38,533 nt of DNA from Pseudacidovorax intermedius (GTDB lineage Bacteria > Pseudomonadota > Gammaproteobacteria > Burkholderiales > Burkholderiaceae_C): positions 1 to 38,533 of the forward strand of contig NZ_LDSL01000141.1 of NCBI RefSeq assembly GCF_001476815.1. Reading direction: 5' to 3'. A program made the position numbers and the translations under genes. Under the pieces are notes generated by a model, which did not search any database, had not been told where the DNA came from, and saw nothing but the letters and a program-made list of their open reading frames with translations. Of the stretch, positions 23,025-31,266 are shown in pieces. The first letter of the stretch is position 1; every line of letters begins with the position of its first letter.

Positions 23025-24038
23025 TCACGGGCGCTTGCGTTTGGGGGGCTTGAACGCCGCCGCATCACCTCGGGCTGCTGCGCGCAGTGTGTGACGGGTA
23101 TCGCCGGCCAGATCGGCTTCGGTGATCGGCGCGCCCAGCGCCGCCTTGACTTCGGGCGGCCACACCACGGTCTGTGCGGTCCACACCACCAGACGGTTGA
23201 CCACGATCCACACCAGCACGAAGGGCAGCAGCAGGTGCTGCAACACCATCGAGCCCGGTTTGTCTTTCCATTCCGCCCAGTAGCCATGACGCCGCGCCAG
23301 CAGGGCCTTGAACATGTCGATGGCCTTGCCGCTGCGCGCCTTGGGGGGTACTTCGCCGGCAGCCAGCGGTGGTGCCCCTTCCTCCATGTAGCGACGGATG
23401 TACTCCCACAGCGCGTCCGGGAACTCCAGGCCGCTGATGACATAGAAGCCGCCGATGGTCGGATCGCTGGGGCTGCGGCGCATCAGGAACACCAGGTGCT
23501 CGTGCTGCCGGATGCTGACCGTGGAGCCGCCAGTGGTGACCTGCCGCTCGCAGTCAACAAGGTCCCAATCCACGACACGCGCCTGGATGCGCGAGGGGCC
23601 GAAGAGCACCCAGCGGCGGTACCTGGAGCGGTAGACGTAGTAGACCTTGCGGCGGGCTCGGTCGAAGTAGATGGGGGCTTCGGATGGGCCGAAGAATTCG
23701 AAGTAGAGGCCGACGAAAGCGATGGCGGAAATCATGCAGAGATTCAACGCCAAAACAACATAGCCCCAAAACTCGCCACTTTTAAGCAAGTCGAAAAGAA
23801 AGGACCGTGTAAACCAAGCACCTATCCCCCCTGCCACCACTCCATATGTCGTCACATATCCACCAACCGCGACCAGCGACCCCCCTTGCAATTCAATCGC
23901 ATCGCGGTACACGCCCGTGAGCTTGTTGGCGTGCCATGCCTTCTCGCCAACCGAGCCGCGGTTGCCGTAGCGCCTGCGCACACCATAGACGTTCTCACGC
24001 TCAGCATCGGTGCTGATGCCACGGGTGTTCAAAGGCAT
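23025..24038 (-). CDS. DUF6708 membrane protein, probable immunity protein of the orphan toxin
   Basis: A 337-residue protein of the DUF6708 type, a paralogue of the product of 25928-26908. Shared segments include GVYRDAIELQGGSLVAVGGY, GLYFEFFGPSEAPIYFDRAR, RKVYYVYR, GGSTVSI and LEFPDALWEYIRRYMEEGAP. It has two membrane helices near residues 65-110, a cytoplasmic or periplasmic middle domain, and another hydrophobic stretch near residue 280 (LLLPFVLVWIVVNRLVVW). Genes of this type often follow VasX-like effectors and are thought to protect the producer. It starts 9 bp after the orphan toxin stop, which is how cognate immunity genes are usually placed. The helix-coding part (23701-23820) is only about 47% GC by hand count, far below its surroundings. 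No biochemical function is known. Confidence 0.8.
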   Translation of the reverse strand: MPLNTRGISTDAERENVYGVRRRYGNRGSVGEKAWHANKLTGVYRDAIELQGGSLVAVGGYVTTYGVVAGGIGAWFTRSFLFDLLKSGEFWGYVVLALNLCMISAIAFVGLYFEFFGPSEAPIYFDRARRKVYYVYRSRYRRWVLFGPSRIQARVVDWDLVDCERQVTTGGSTVSIRQHEHLVFLMRRSPSDPTIGGFYVISGLEFPDALWEYIRRYMEEGAPPLAAGEVPPKARSGKAIDMFKALLARRHGYWAEWKDKPGSMVLQHLLLPFVLVWIVVNRLVVWTAQTVVWPPEVKAALGAPITEADLAGDTRHTLRAAARGDAAAFKPPKRKRP

Positions 24039-24047
24039 CGTCGTCCC

Positions 24048-25802
24048 TCAGTCGATGTTGGGGTCGATGGCCGGCGTCTTGTCGGCTTCCCGCTCGCCTG
24101 GCACCCTGGGCATGGGGTGCAGCCGCTCCAACTTGCTCAGCTCGGCCTGCGCGGCGGCGGAATCGAAGATCAGCTCGAAGGCCGCCGCTTCTTCAACCGC
24201 GCTCGTAAAGCGCTTCTTGTTGGCGGGTGATACGCCCAGCTCGTCGGGTGTGTCACCGCCAAAGTAACAACCGCCGGCCCAGCGTTCAAAGGCATCACGC
24301 TCCAGGATGGACGCGGCCACGATGCCTACGATGCCCACGAGCAGCATAAACACCCCGATGCCAGAAACGGCGCTGACAACTGCTGCCTCGGCCACCTCCA
24401 CACCAGCAATGCGGAGTAGCAAAGAGGCAACAGCTCTACTGGCGGCCTGGGCCGCAACAGCGTCGGTTAGGGCAAAACCGCTAGTGCCGGCAGTGACGAC
24501 AAAGCCGCTCATCGCTGTGCCATAACTCCAACTCGCCCCTATATCCCCCTTGTTCTTAGCCCCACCCGCCTTCGCGTACATCAGGTAAGCATTAATCGCA
24601 CCCCCCGCCATGCCCATCACCGCCGAGGTCGCACGCACGGCCGCCAGCGGCACGCTCTTCTCCGCCAACGCTACGCCTCCGGCCTTCCTGAGCAGCACCG
24701 CCTTGTAGGCCCCGCCCGCCACCTCGGCCAGCGCGCCGATGGCGCCGCCCGCGCTGTCGATGGTGCCCAGCACCGCCTCCAGGAACTTGTCGTCGTCGCG
24801 AAACAGCCGGTCCCGCTGCTCGTTGATCTGCTTGAAGCCCTGGTACAGCCCCAGGCTCTGCACGATCAGCGCGCCGCTGGCCATGCGCACTTCCACACTG
24901 TTGATCTTGTAGTCCTTCACGGCCTCGGTGCGCTGCACGACTTCCCTGAGTTCGTCGGCCCCGAGCCGGCTGGTTCCCATGCGGCTGGCCTGCTCTTCCA
25001 GGCTGGAGATGCGGCGGTTGGCGTGCGGCGTGCCGATGCCGGCCGCCGCAGGGGCCACACCGCCCAGGTTGCTGACGCGAATCTTGTCCTCGTGCACCTG
25101 CAGCGCCGTGTGCGCATCGGTCAGCACCATGATCTTGAACGTCTTGGCGCTCTGGTCACCACTCGCGCCGCCCAGCGCTTTGTGGACATGCTGCGTGGCG
25201 GCGCGCTTTTCCGCGCCGTGCATTGCGCTGGCGCGCACGAATTGCAGGAACTCCCTGGCATCGACGTCGGCCGTGAGCAGCACCGGCAGCAGCAGCGCGC
25301 TCCTGTCTCGGCCCGTCGTGCTGGCCACCGCCCGCTCGATGGCCTGTTGCGCCAGCGTGAGCGTCGGCAGCGTGCGAAGCCACTCGGCCAGCCCGGCCGG
25401 CGGCGGCGCCTTCGGCAGGCGGGCCGCCATGGCCGCCAGTTGCAGGGTACCGGCGACCATGGCGGTCAGTCCCCCCATGCTCAGGGCCACCACGCGCGGA
25501 TGCAGCCAGTTGTACTTGCGCGCCATCTCGTGGTTGAGCACCCCGCGCATCAGGTCCACGGTCTTGTCGCGCATGTTGCCGTCGTTGCCGCGGTCCCAGT
25601 CGCCCACCAGGAGTTCCCGGGCCTTGTCGATGCTGTCCTTCTGGTTGCCGAAGAAGGCGCGCAGCGCAAAGGCATCGGTCTTTCCGATGTCCTGGCCCAG
25701 GGTCAACGCCAGCCACTGGTTGATGTCGTCCTTGTGCGCCAGCGGCTGGGGGTAGCACACGCGGTCGGCTTCCTCGGCGTACAGAATGTCGAGGCTCGTC
25801 AT
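24048..25802 (-). CDS. Orphan C-terminal toxin module of a VasX-like type VI effector
   Basis: A protein of 584 residues (613 if the GTG at 25889 is used) that aligns only with residues about 455-1024 of the neighbouring effector. The paired segments are ILYAEEADRVCYPQPL/IYAAESDLIHYPQPL, ALRAFFGNQK in both, NWLHPRVVAL/NWLHPRLMAF, INSVEVRMASGALIVQSLGL with YQGF, and ERDAFERWAGGCYFGG near the end. It lacks the whole VasX N-terminal domain used for delivery. Several hydrophobic segments lie in the C-terminal third, as expected for a colicin-like pore former. The ATG at 25802 is preferred because homology begins right after it. An in-frame TAG upstream of 25889 shows that no N-terminal part is hidden. 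Possible roles are a recombination reservoir for toxin exchange or a separately delivered toxin. Confidence 0.8.
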   Translation of the reverse strand: MTSLDILYAEEADRVCYPQPLAHKDDINQWLALTLGQDIGKTDAFALRAFFGNQKDSIDKARELLVGDWDRGNDGNMRDKTVDLMRGVLNHEMARKYNWLHPRVVALSMGGLTAMVAGTLQLAAMAARLPKAPPPAGLAEWLRTLPTLTLAQQAIERAVASTTGRDRSALLLPVLLTADVDAREFLQFVRASAMHGAEKRAATQHVHKALGGASGDQSAKTFKIMVLTDAHTALQVHEDKIRVSNLGGVAPAAAGIGTPHANRRISSLEEQASRMGTSRLGADELREVVQRTEAVKDYKINSVEVRMASGALIVQSLGLYQGFKQINEQRDRLFRDDDKFLEAVLGTIDSAGGAIGALAEVAGGAYKAVLLRKAGGVALAEKSVPLAAVRATSAVMGMAGGAINAYLMYAKAGGAKNKGDIGASWSYGTAMSGFVVTAGTSGFALTDAVAAQAASRAVASLLLRIAGVEVAEAAVVSAVSGIGVFMLLVGIVGIVAASILERDAFERWAGGCYFGGDTPDELGVSPANKKRFTSAVEEAAAFELIFDSAAAQAELSKLERLHPMPRVPGEREADKTPAIDPNID

Positions 25803-25927
25803 AGCGCCCCCGTCAAGCGTTACCTCGCGGTTGGTTAACGGCGCCGATGCATCCCGCCAGGGGGCGGGCTGTTGCCCTTTGTACTGCACGTCGCCCTATG
25901 CTGCGTCCATCGGCTCGATGCAAACAC

Positions 25928-26908
25928 TCATGCGCCGGCCGCAGTGCGTTCACTGGCGGCACGCAACCGATGCTCACTGTCCGCGGCCAAGTCGGCTTCC
26001 GTGATAGGTGGCCCCAACGCTTCGGTGATCTCTTTCGGCCAGTGCACCGTCTGCGCTGTCCATACCACGCAGCGGTTGACCAGCAGGAACACCAGGAACA
26101 GCGGCAGGGTCAGGTGGAAGAACAGCTGCTTCCAGAAGAACTCTTTCCAGTCGCGACGGTAGTCGCGGATGCGCTGCTTCAAAGCTTCGATCATGTCGAA
26201 ACCTTGCCCTTTGAAGGGCGGCGCCTCACCCGCGCGCAGCGGCGGGGTGCCCGCTTCCATGTAGCCGCGGATGTACTCCCACATCGCCCCGGGGAAGTCC
26301 AGCGCGGGCAGCACGAAGTGGTCCACGATGGTCGGGTCGCGCTCGCTGGAGCGCACGAGAAACACCATGTGGTAACTGCGGCTGATGCTGGTGGTGCTGC
26401 CGCCGAGCTTGGTGTGGAGTTCGGCGTCGACCAGTGACCAGTCGGCAGAGCGGGCCTCCACCACGCTGGGGTCGAACAGCCAGAAGCGCTTGCGGCCCTG
26501 GTGCACGTAGTAGACCTTGCGATGGGCGCGATCAAAGTAGATAGGCTGCTCGCTGGGGCTGAACATCTCGAAGTAGAGGCCGATAGCGAACAGTGACCAA
26601 ATGATGCTTATGTTTAGAGCAAACCATCCCCATGCCTGGTCATGAAATAGGCCGCAAAGAAAGCTCCATCCATAGACCATTCCAGCTCCACTGCCGATCA
26701 ATCCGAAAGTCGTCACATATCCGCCGGCTTCCACAATCGACCCGCCATTGACTTCTACTGCATCGCGATAGACGCCGCTCAGCCTCCCCTGGTGCCCTCC
26801 TTCAGGGCTCCCCGGCAGCCGCTTGTCATAGCGCTGCACTAGCCCTGAAACCAAGCCTTCCTGGCGCGCATCGTCGGTGCTCACACCGCGGACGTTGACG
26901 CCTATCAT
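25928..26908 (-). CDS. DUF6708 membrane protein, probable immunity protein of the VasX-like effector
   Basis: A 326-residue DUF6708-type protein. Features include MIGVNVRGVSTDD at the start, GVYRDAVEVNGGSIVEAGGY with VTTFGLI, two membrane helices at about 70-120, GLYFEMFSPSEQPIYFDRAH with RKVYYVH, MWEYIRGYMEAGTPPL, and a third hydrophobic stretch (LFFHLTLPLFLVFLLVNRCV). Its ATG overlaps the effector stop by 4 bp (ATGA), which argues for strict co-expression with the toxin, as needed for an immunity protein. The helix-coding part (26581-26640) is about 48% GC by hand count. It resembles the second copy at 23025-24038 clearly in the middle domain and less in the helices. That is expected if the helices carry the specificity. 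Immunity function is inferred from position. Confidence 0.82.
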   Translation of the reverse strand: MIGVNVRGVSTDDARQEGLVSGLVQRYDKRLPGSPEGGHQGRLSGVYRDAVEVNGGSIVEAGGYVTTFGLIGSGAGMVYGWSFLCGLFHDQAWGWFALNISIIWSLFAIGLYFEMFSPSEQPIYFDRAHRKVYYVHQGRKRFWLFDPSVVEARSADWSLVDAELHTKLGGSTTSISRSYHMVFLVRSSERDPTIVDHFVLPALDFPGAMWEYIRGYMEAGTPPLRAGEAPPFKGQGFDMIEALKQRIRDYRRDWKEFFWKQLFFHLTLPLFLVFLLVNRCVVWTAQTVHWPKEITEALGPPITEADLAADSEHRLRAASERTAAGA

Positions 26909-29900
26909 GGAATCGCTCCCCCGCCCCAACCGTCACCCATCGGGTTACCCAACGGCGCTGGCACGTCCCGCCCCGGATCAGGGTATTTCTGTGCCTTGCG
27001 CATTAGCTCGTTCTGGGCATCGGCTTCGTACTCGATGGCCATCAACCAGTGCTGTTCGTCGGCCGCCGTGGCAAAGCGCTTGACGCCATCGTTGCCGAAG
27101 TAGCAACGACCCGCCCAGCGCTGGTACGAATCGCGTTCATTGACCGTCGCGTACACGTAGCCACCGATGGCGACCAGCATCAGTACCAAACCTACTCCGG
27201 AGACGACTGCCGCAACTGTGCCTGCCGCGCCGGCGATAGCTGCCTCGGTAGCGACGGCACCGGCCATGCGCAGCACCACATGGCGTGCAATGGCGCGGCT
27301 CGCAATCTGTTTAGCAGCAGCATCAGCAACGCTCACGCCCCCGGTAGCAATCAGCAGCAACCCGGCGACGGAAGACGTCTTGTAGCCCTTAAAGGACTGC
27401 TCATCCCCTTCCGCTTTTGCTCCATCCGCCTTCTTGCCCATCAGGTAGAAAGTGATCACCGCCCCCAGCATCCCCGTGACCGCCGCGGTGGTCCGCAGCA
27501 CTGCCAGTCGCCCGCTGGCCTCCACCAGATGCTCCCCGCCCGGCTTGAGCAGCAGATTCGCCTTGTGCGCGCTGGCCCACAACTCCGCGCTGGCGCCCAC
27601 GAAGCCGCCCAGGCTGTCCAGCACCCCGATGGCCGCCTCGTTGATCTTGTCCTGATCCCGCTGGCTCTTGTTGAGTTCGGCCAGCAACTGCGGTATGCCC
27701 TGGTACAGCCCCAGCCCCTGCACCACCATGGCCCCCAGCGCCAGGCGTCCTTCGACGCTGTTGAGGTTCAGTTCCTTGATGGTCGTCTGGCGCACCATCA
27801 CTTCGGCCACTTGCGCGGGCGTCAACGGCTCGCTGACCGGCAACCGTGCAGCCTGCAATTGAACGTCCTCCAGGCTGCGCACGGCATGCCCGCCCACGGC
27901 GCGCGCCACCTCGACCCGCGCACCGGGAATGCTCTCTGCACGGACATGGCCCTCGCGCACTGCAAGCGCCGTCTTGACGTCGGTGAGTACCTGAAGGCTG
28001 ACGGTCTTGCCTCGTGCGACGACCACCGCCTTTTGCCCCTTGGGCAGGTAGCCATTGAGCACGCGCAGCGCGGTGTCGGCGTCCACCTGCACTTCGAGCA
28101 GGATCGCCGTGCTCAAGATCGCCTTGTTGCCGGTGGGCAATGCGCTTTCCACAGCCAACTCCAGTTGCCGCTGCGCCAGCGTCAGCCCGCCGAGCATGGC
28201 GCGGTACTTGGCCAGCTTGCCGCTCTGCGGTGCCGGCGACCTGTCGCTCATCATGGCCATGAGCTGGAACACACCCGCCGCAGTGGCGGCCAGGCCGCCA
28301 GCGGAGAAGGCCATCAGGCGCGGATGCAGCCAGTTGAAACGCCGGAACAGGTCGTGGGTGAGGACCCCCTTGGCCAACTCGTAGGTCTTGTCGCGGCTGT
28401 CGCCTTCTGAACGGTCGGCCTTGCCCACAAGAACGGCCTTGGCTTTCTCCAGAACGGACTTCTGGTTGCCGAAAAAGGCGCGCAGCGCCACGGCGTCGGG
28501 GGACGTGATTTCCGCATCGAGGATCAAGCCGACCCAGCGCTCGATGTGCCTGGCCGTCAGCGGCTGCGGGTAGTGGATCAGGTCGCTTTCGGCGGCATAG
28601 ATCTGCCCGGACGACACCACGGCCGTGATCTTGCCGGCGTCGTTTTCATCGAAGTGTGTTTTGAAGTAGTTCCGCGTGGCCGGGCGGCCGACCACCTTGA
28701 GCCAGTCGGCTTCATAAGCAGCCAGCGCGTTGTCCATCTGCTTTTCGATCTGCTCGCGCTTGGCCGGCCATGCCCGGAACCGGGCGGTGTCGAGTTGATC
28801 GGTGATCCTGGCCCAGTTGCGCTGCGCCAGGATGCGGCTGTCACGTTCGACGCGCCCTGCGAAGTCTTTCGCATGTCGGTCAGTGGGCCGCATGCGGCCG
28901 GCGCGGCTGCCGTCCTCGGCATAGGCACCGCTGGGGTCCGGCGACCATTCGTAGGTGACACCTTGCACGCGGTGGCGAATGCTCTGCCACTGCTTCTCGG
29001 AGGCAACTGTGGCGCCTTCGAAGGACTGGAGCGCGGCAGCGGCCACGATGGACTTTCTCAGTCCCTCCAGGGTCGTGTAGCACGCCTCGGAGCGCACCCA
29101 GTCCTGGTTGGCGAGCCAGGCGTTCTTGTTGGCCCGATCCTTGGCCATTCGGATGCCGTTCAGGTCGGCGCCCAGCCCCACCGGATCGGGCAGCACCAGC
29201 ACGAATGCCTTGCCCCGGGTGATAGGGTGCCCCTCGGCCTGCTGCTGCATCACCGTCTGCAGCCCGCGCGCCTGGCCGTAGGTCTTGTCGTCAGGCGTGT
29301 TGTAGAACGGCGTGGCGGGCTGCGTGCCGCCGTTGGTGACGTTGTAGCCCGACTTGGTGCCCCCGTGGTTCATCGAGCGCAGCGCGAAGTCGGCGATGTG
29401 GTCCTCCATGGCGTGCACGTCGGCCTTGAAGGCTTGCTGGACACCGCCCAGGTCTTGAAGGGGGTCGATGCAGACCATGCCTGCGGCAGCGGGGTCTTTC
29501 TGCACCCTGGCGCGCATGGCGTCGTCCCACCAGTTCATGCTGAAGCCGATCCAGACCTTGCCGGAGGTGCCGGGGTCCTTTCTGGGCAACTGGATGCAGA
29601 GGGTGCGAAGGTCGTTCGGGTGCGACTCGCGCATGTTGCACGCGAACTCGGCTTTCTGGTTCATCCAGACGATCTGCGACTCGGGGATCAGCACACCGCT
29701 GCCCTGCACGCGGAACGCCTGCCAGGGGTTGATGAGGTGCGGCGGTCGCTTGGTGTAGTAGGCATACACGAAGCCGCCCTGGCGCAGCATGCGCAGCACG
29801 TAGCGCGAGGCGTCCAGCGCAGGCAGGCCCAGCGCCTCGACGCTGGGCTCGTGGGTCTTGAGCCGGGCGGCTTCGGCGGGGGCGAAGTCAGGGTCGCTGG

Positions 29901-29979
29901 CGATGGCGCTGGGACGCACGAGCAGGATCGGCAGGCCGGCCTTGTTGCCGCAGCGTTTGCACTTGTCGGGGTCGCTCAT
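26905..29979 (-). CDS. VasX-like type VI secretion effector (BTH_I2691/toxin VasX N-terminal type)
   Basis: A 1024-residue effector. Residues 1-20 hold a CxxC knuckle (C7, C10; KCKRCGNKAG) and residues about 15-200 fit the VasX N-terminal domain (ILLVRPSAIASD, LGLPALDASRYVLRMLRQGG, FVYAYYTKRP), which is used for loading on the type VI spike. A helical, charged middle follows (about 370-450). The C-terminal part (about 455-1024) carries hydrophobic segments near 558-577, 833-847, 868-886 and 911-946, like colicin-type pore formers. Known VasX damages target membranes. The gene overlaps the DUF4123 adaptor gene upstream and the DUF6708 gene downstream by 4 bp each. There is no VgrG, Hcp or Tss gene in the window, so the secretion machine must be elsewhere. 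Targeting (bacteria or eukaryotes) is unknown. Confidence 0.85.
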   Translation of the reverse strand: MSDPDKCKRCGNKAGLPILLVRPSAIASDPDFAPAEAARLKTHEPSVEALGLPALDASRYVLRMLRQGGFVYAYYTKRPPHLINPWQAFRVQGSGVLIPESQIVWMNQKAEFACNMRESHPNDLRTLCIQLPRKDPGTSGKVWIGFSMNWWDDAMRARVQKDPAAAGMVCIDPLQDLGGVQQAFKADVHAMEDHIADFALRSMNHGGTKSGYNVTNGGTQPATPFYNTPDDKTYGQARGLQTVMQQQAEGHPITRGKAFVLVLPDPVGLGADLNGIRMAKDRANKNAWLANQDWVRSEACYTTLEGLRKSIVAAAALQSFEGATVASEKQWQSIRHRVQGVTYEWSPDPSGAYAEDGSRAGRMRPTDRHAKDFAGRVERDSRILAQRNWARITDQLDTARFRAWPAKREQIEKQMDNALAAYEADWLKVVGRPATRNYFKTHFDENDAGKITAVVSSGQIYAAESDLIHYPQPLTARHIERWVGLILDAEITSPDAVALRAFFGNQKSVLEKAKAVLVGKADRSEGDSRDKTYELAKGVLTHDLFRRFNWLHPRLMAFSAGGLAATAAGVFQLMAMMSDRSPAPQSGKLAKYRAMLGGLTLAQRQLELAVESALPTGNKAILSTAILLEVQVDADTALRVLNGYLPKGQKAVVVARGKTVSLQVLTDVKTALAVREGHVRAESIPGARVEVARAVGGHAVRSLEDVQLQAARLPVSEPLTPAQVAEVMVRQTTIKELNLNSVEGRLALGAMVVQGLGLYQGIPQLLAELNKSQRDQDKINEAAIGVLDSLGGFVGASAELWASAHKANLLLKPGGEHLVEASGRLAVLRTTAAVTGMLGAVITFYLMGKKADGAKAEGDEQSFKGYKTSSVAGLLLIATGGVSVADAAAKQIASRAIARHVVLRMAGAVATEAAIAGAAGTVAAVVSGVGLVLMLVAIGGYVYATVNERDSYQRWAGRCYFGNDGVKRFATAADEQHWLMAIEYEADAQNELMRKAQKYPDPGRDVPAPLGNPMGDGWGGGAIP

Positions 29980-30992
29980 GCCTGCGCCCTCCAGTGGTCC
30001 GCGGGCTTGCCGGCCCATTCGGCGCGCCACACGTCGAGGGCGTCGGACATCTCCTGGCGTGTGCGTTGCAGCACACCGAGCAGCCATGGCAGGCGGGGCC
30101 AGTGCTCGAAAGCAGGCGCGGACACCGCTTCCGCCGCGTAGGCGGCCTGGTCTTCCACGTAGTCCAGCGAGCGCCGTGCGGTGATGACCTTCTCGGTCAG
30201 GGTGTCGTGAATGTCCTGCGGCAGCGGGAAGCGGTGGCGCAGGAGGAGGTATTGCGCGCGGTGAACGGCGCCACACAGGCCCAGCACGTCGGCGCACTGG
30301 CCGGCTGCCAGCAGGTGGGCCCTGCCGGGCTGACCTTCGGCGCCCGCAAGGGTCTGCAAGCGCAGGTCGTGGTCGAGGTAATGCCAGCCTCGGATGCCGC
30401 GCAGGGCCTTGTCCCACACAATGCCTTGGCCGGCGAGGCGCAAGGTGTGCAGCACGCGCCGGTCCCAGATGCGGATGAGGCTTTTGCTGCCCTGGCGCAT
30501 GAGGTCGGTGAGTTGCCGCGCCAGCGAGGTGCCCGCAGGGTCATGGCCCACGGTCGAGGGCGCCGGATCGGCGTCTTCTTCCTCGTCGTCGTGCCGCTGG
30601 AGCCAGCCGCCGATGCGCGGGGCGCCGTTGCCTTGCGCACACGCCACGAGATGCTCCTGCACGGCCCACTCGATGCTGCTGGCGAGCAGCGGATCCTGCG
30701 CGTCGGCGAGACGTACGAGGTAGGGGAAGGTGGCTTCCTGGTGCCTGCCGAAGTCGCGGTCGTAGAGAGTGTGGACCGGCCGGGCCCATGCCGACTCGCG
30801 CGCCGCGCGAAGGGCGCCGGGCCGGGGTTCGACATCCTCCACCTCGATGCCGGGGGGATCGCCGAAGGCTGGGTGGACCAGCAGGTAGGCCGGGCCGCCG
30901 TGCAGTTGCGCGGTGAGTTGCCCAGTGAGATGGTCGAGAAGAACGCGAGGCGGGGTATCCCACCGCCACGGCGGAAGGTCGAGGTCTGTCAT
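29976..30992 (-). CDS. DUF4123-type type VI effector adaptor/chaperone
   Basis: A 338-residue protein placed immediately before the effector gene (ATGA overlap). The N-terminal half fits DUF4123 adaptors (Tap/TEC), which load a cognate effector onto VgrG: AYLLVHPAFGD near residue 37, ARPVHTLYDRDF with GRHQEATFPYLVRL, and a later RIWDRRVLHTLRLAGQGIVW. The C-terminal 120 residues are helical (DIHDTLTEKVITARRSLDYV, LLGVLQRTRQEMSDALDVWR) and are not recognised. No signal peptide or membrane segment, so cytoplasmic. Start at 30992 (MTDLDLPPWRW) has no clear Shine-Dalgarno; instead a perfect 10-bp inverted repeat ends 2 bases before the ATG. First gene of the five-gene operon. The family call rests on remembered motifs and context. 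Confidence 0.75.
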   Translation of the reverse strand: MTDLDLPPWRWDTPPRVLLDHLTGQLTAQLHGGPAYLLVHPAFGDPPGIEVEDVEPRPGALRAARESAWARPVHTLYDRDFGRHQEATFPYLVRLADAQDPLLASSIEWAVQEHLVACAQGNGAPRIGGWLQRHDDEEEDADPAPSTVGHDPAGTSLARQLTDLMRQGSKSLIRIWDRRVLHTLRLAGQGIVWDKALRGIRGWHYLDHDLRLQTLAGAEGQPGRAHLLAAGQCADVLGLCGAVHRAQYLLLRHRFPLPQDIHDTLTEKVITARRSLDYVEDQAAYAAEAVSAPAFEHWPRLPWLLGVLQRTRQEMSDALDVWRAEWAGKPADHWRAQA

Positions 30993-30994
30993 GC

Positions 30995-31027
30995 GCTGCC
31001 CAATCCACTACTTTTTTATTGGGCAGC
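30995..31027. promoter_or_regulatory. Perfect 10-bp inverted repeat directly before the effector operon
   Basis: GCTGCCCAAT (30995-31004) and ATTGGGCAGC (31018-31027) form a perfect 10-bp stem with a 13-base loop containing a T6 run. The repeat ends 2 bases from the ATG of the DUF4123 gene, where a Shine-Dalgarno would normally be. It could be an mRNA hairpin limiting translation, a repressor site over the promoter, or one end of a mobile segment. I see no matching copy at the other end of the island. Confidence 0.7.
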
Positions 31028-31173
31028 CTGCGCTTCTTTGCGCGCATCGCAGCCCTCCCTGTGCCATCCCGTGGGTGCGGGGTGGCGGCAGCATCCTACA
31101 GCACGGATCGCGGCGAACAGTGGGGGCTTATGGCGGAGTGCGTCCGCAGCGGGTCGCAAGGCACACGGACTTG

Positions 31174-31266
31174 GGCTACGCGCCGACGCACTCACCCACG
31201 ACCCGATTGCGCCCCTCCCGCTTGGCCCGGTAGAGCGCCCGGTCGGCCAGGCGCAGCAGTTCGTCG
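31174..31266. repeat. Right copy of the 93-bp direct repeat flanking the type VI effector island
   Basis: This segment is the 3' end of the intact PAS-GGDEF gene and matches 22929-23021 with four differences in 93 positions by hand alignment; similarity stops abruptly at both ends (GGCT on one side, TTCGTCG on the other). The two copies are in the same orientation and bracket 8.15 kb that contains exactly the five effector-related genes. Recombination between them would remove the island and leave the GGDEF gene intact. Confidence 0.85.

Noticed and set aside
29976-30992. Considered whether the first island gene could be a VgrG or Hcp component
   Set aside because: No VgrG gp27/gp5-like or Hcp motifs; size and position before the effector fit a DUF4123 adaptor better.
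23021-31174. Island considered as a transposon or prophage
   Set aside because: No transposase, integrase, terminal inverted repeats or phage structural genes are seen; only the long direct repeats support mobility.
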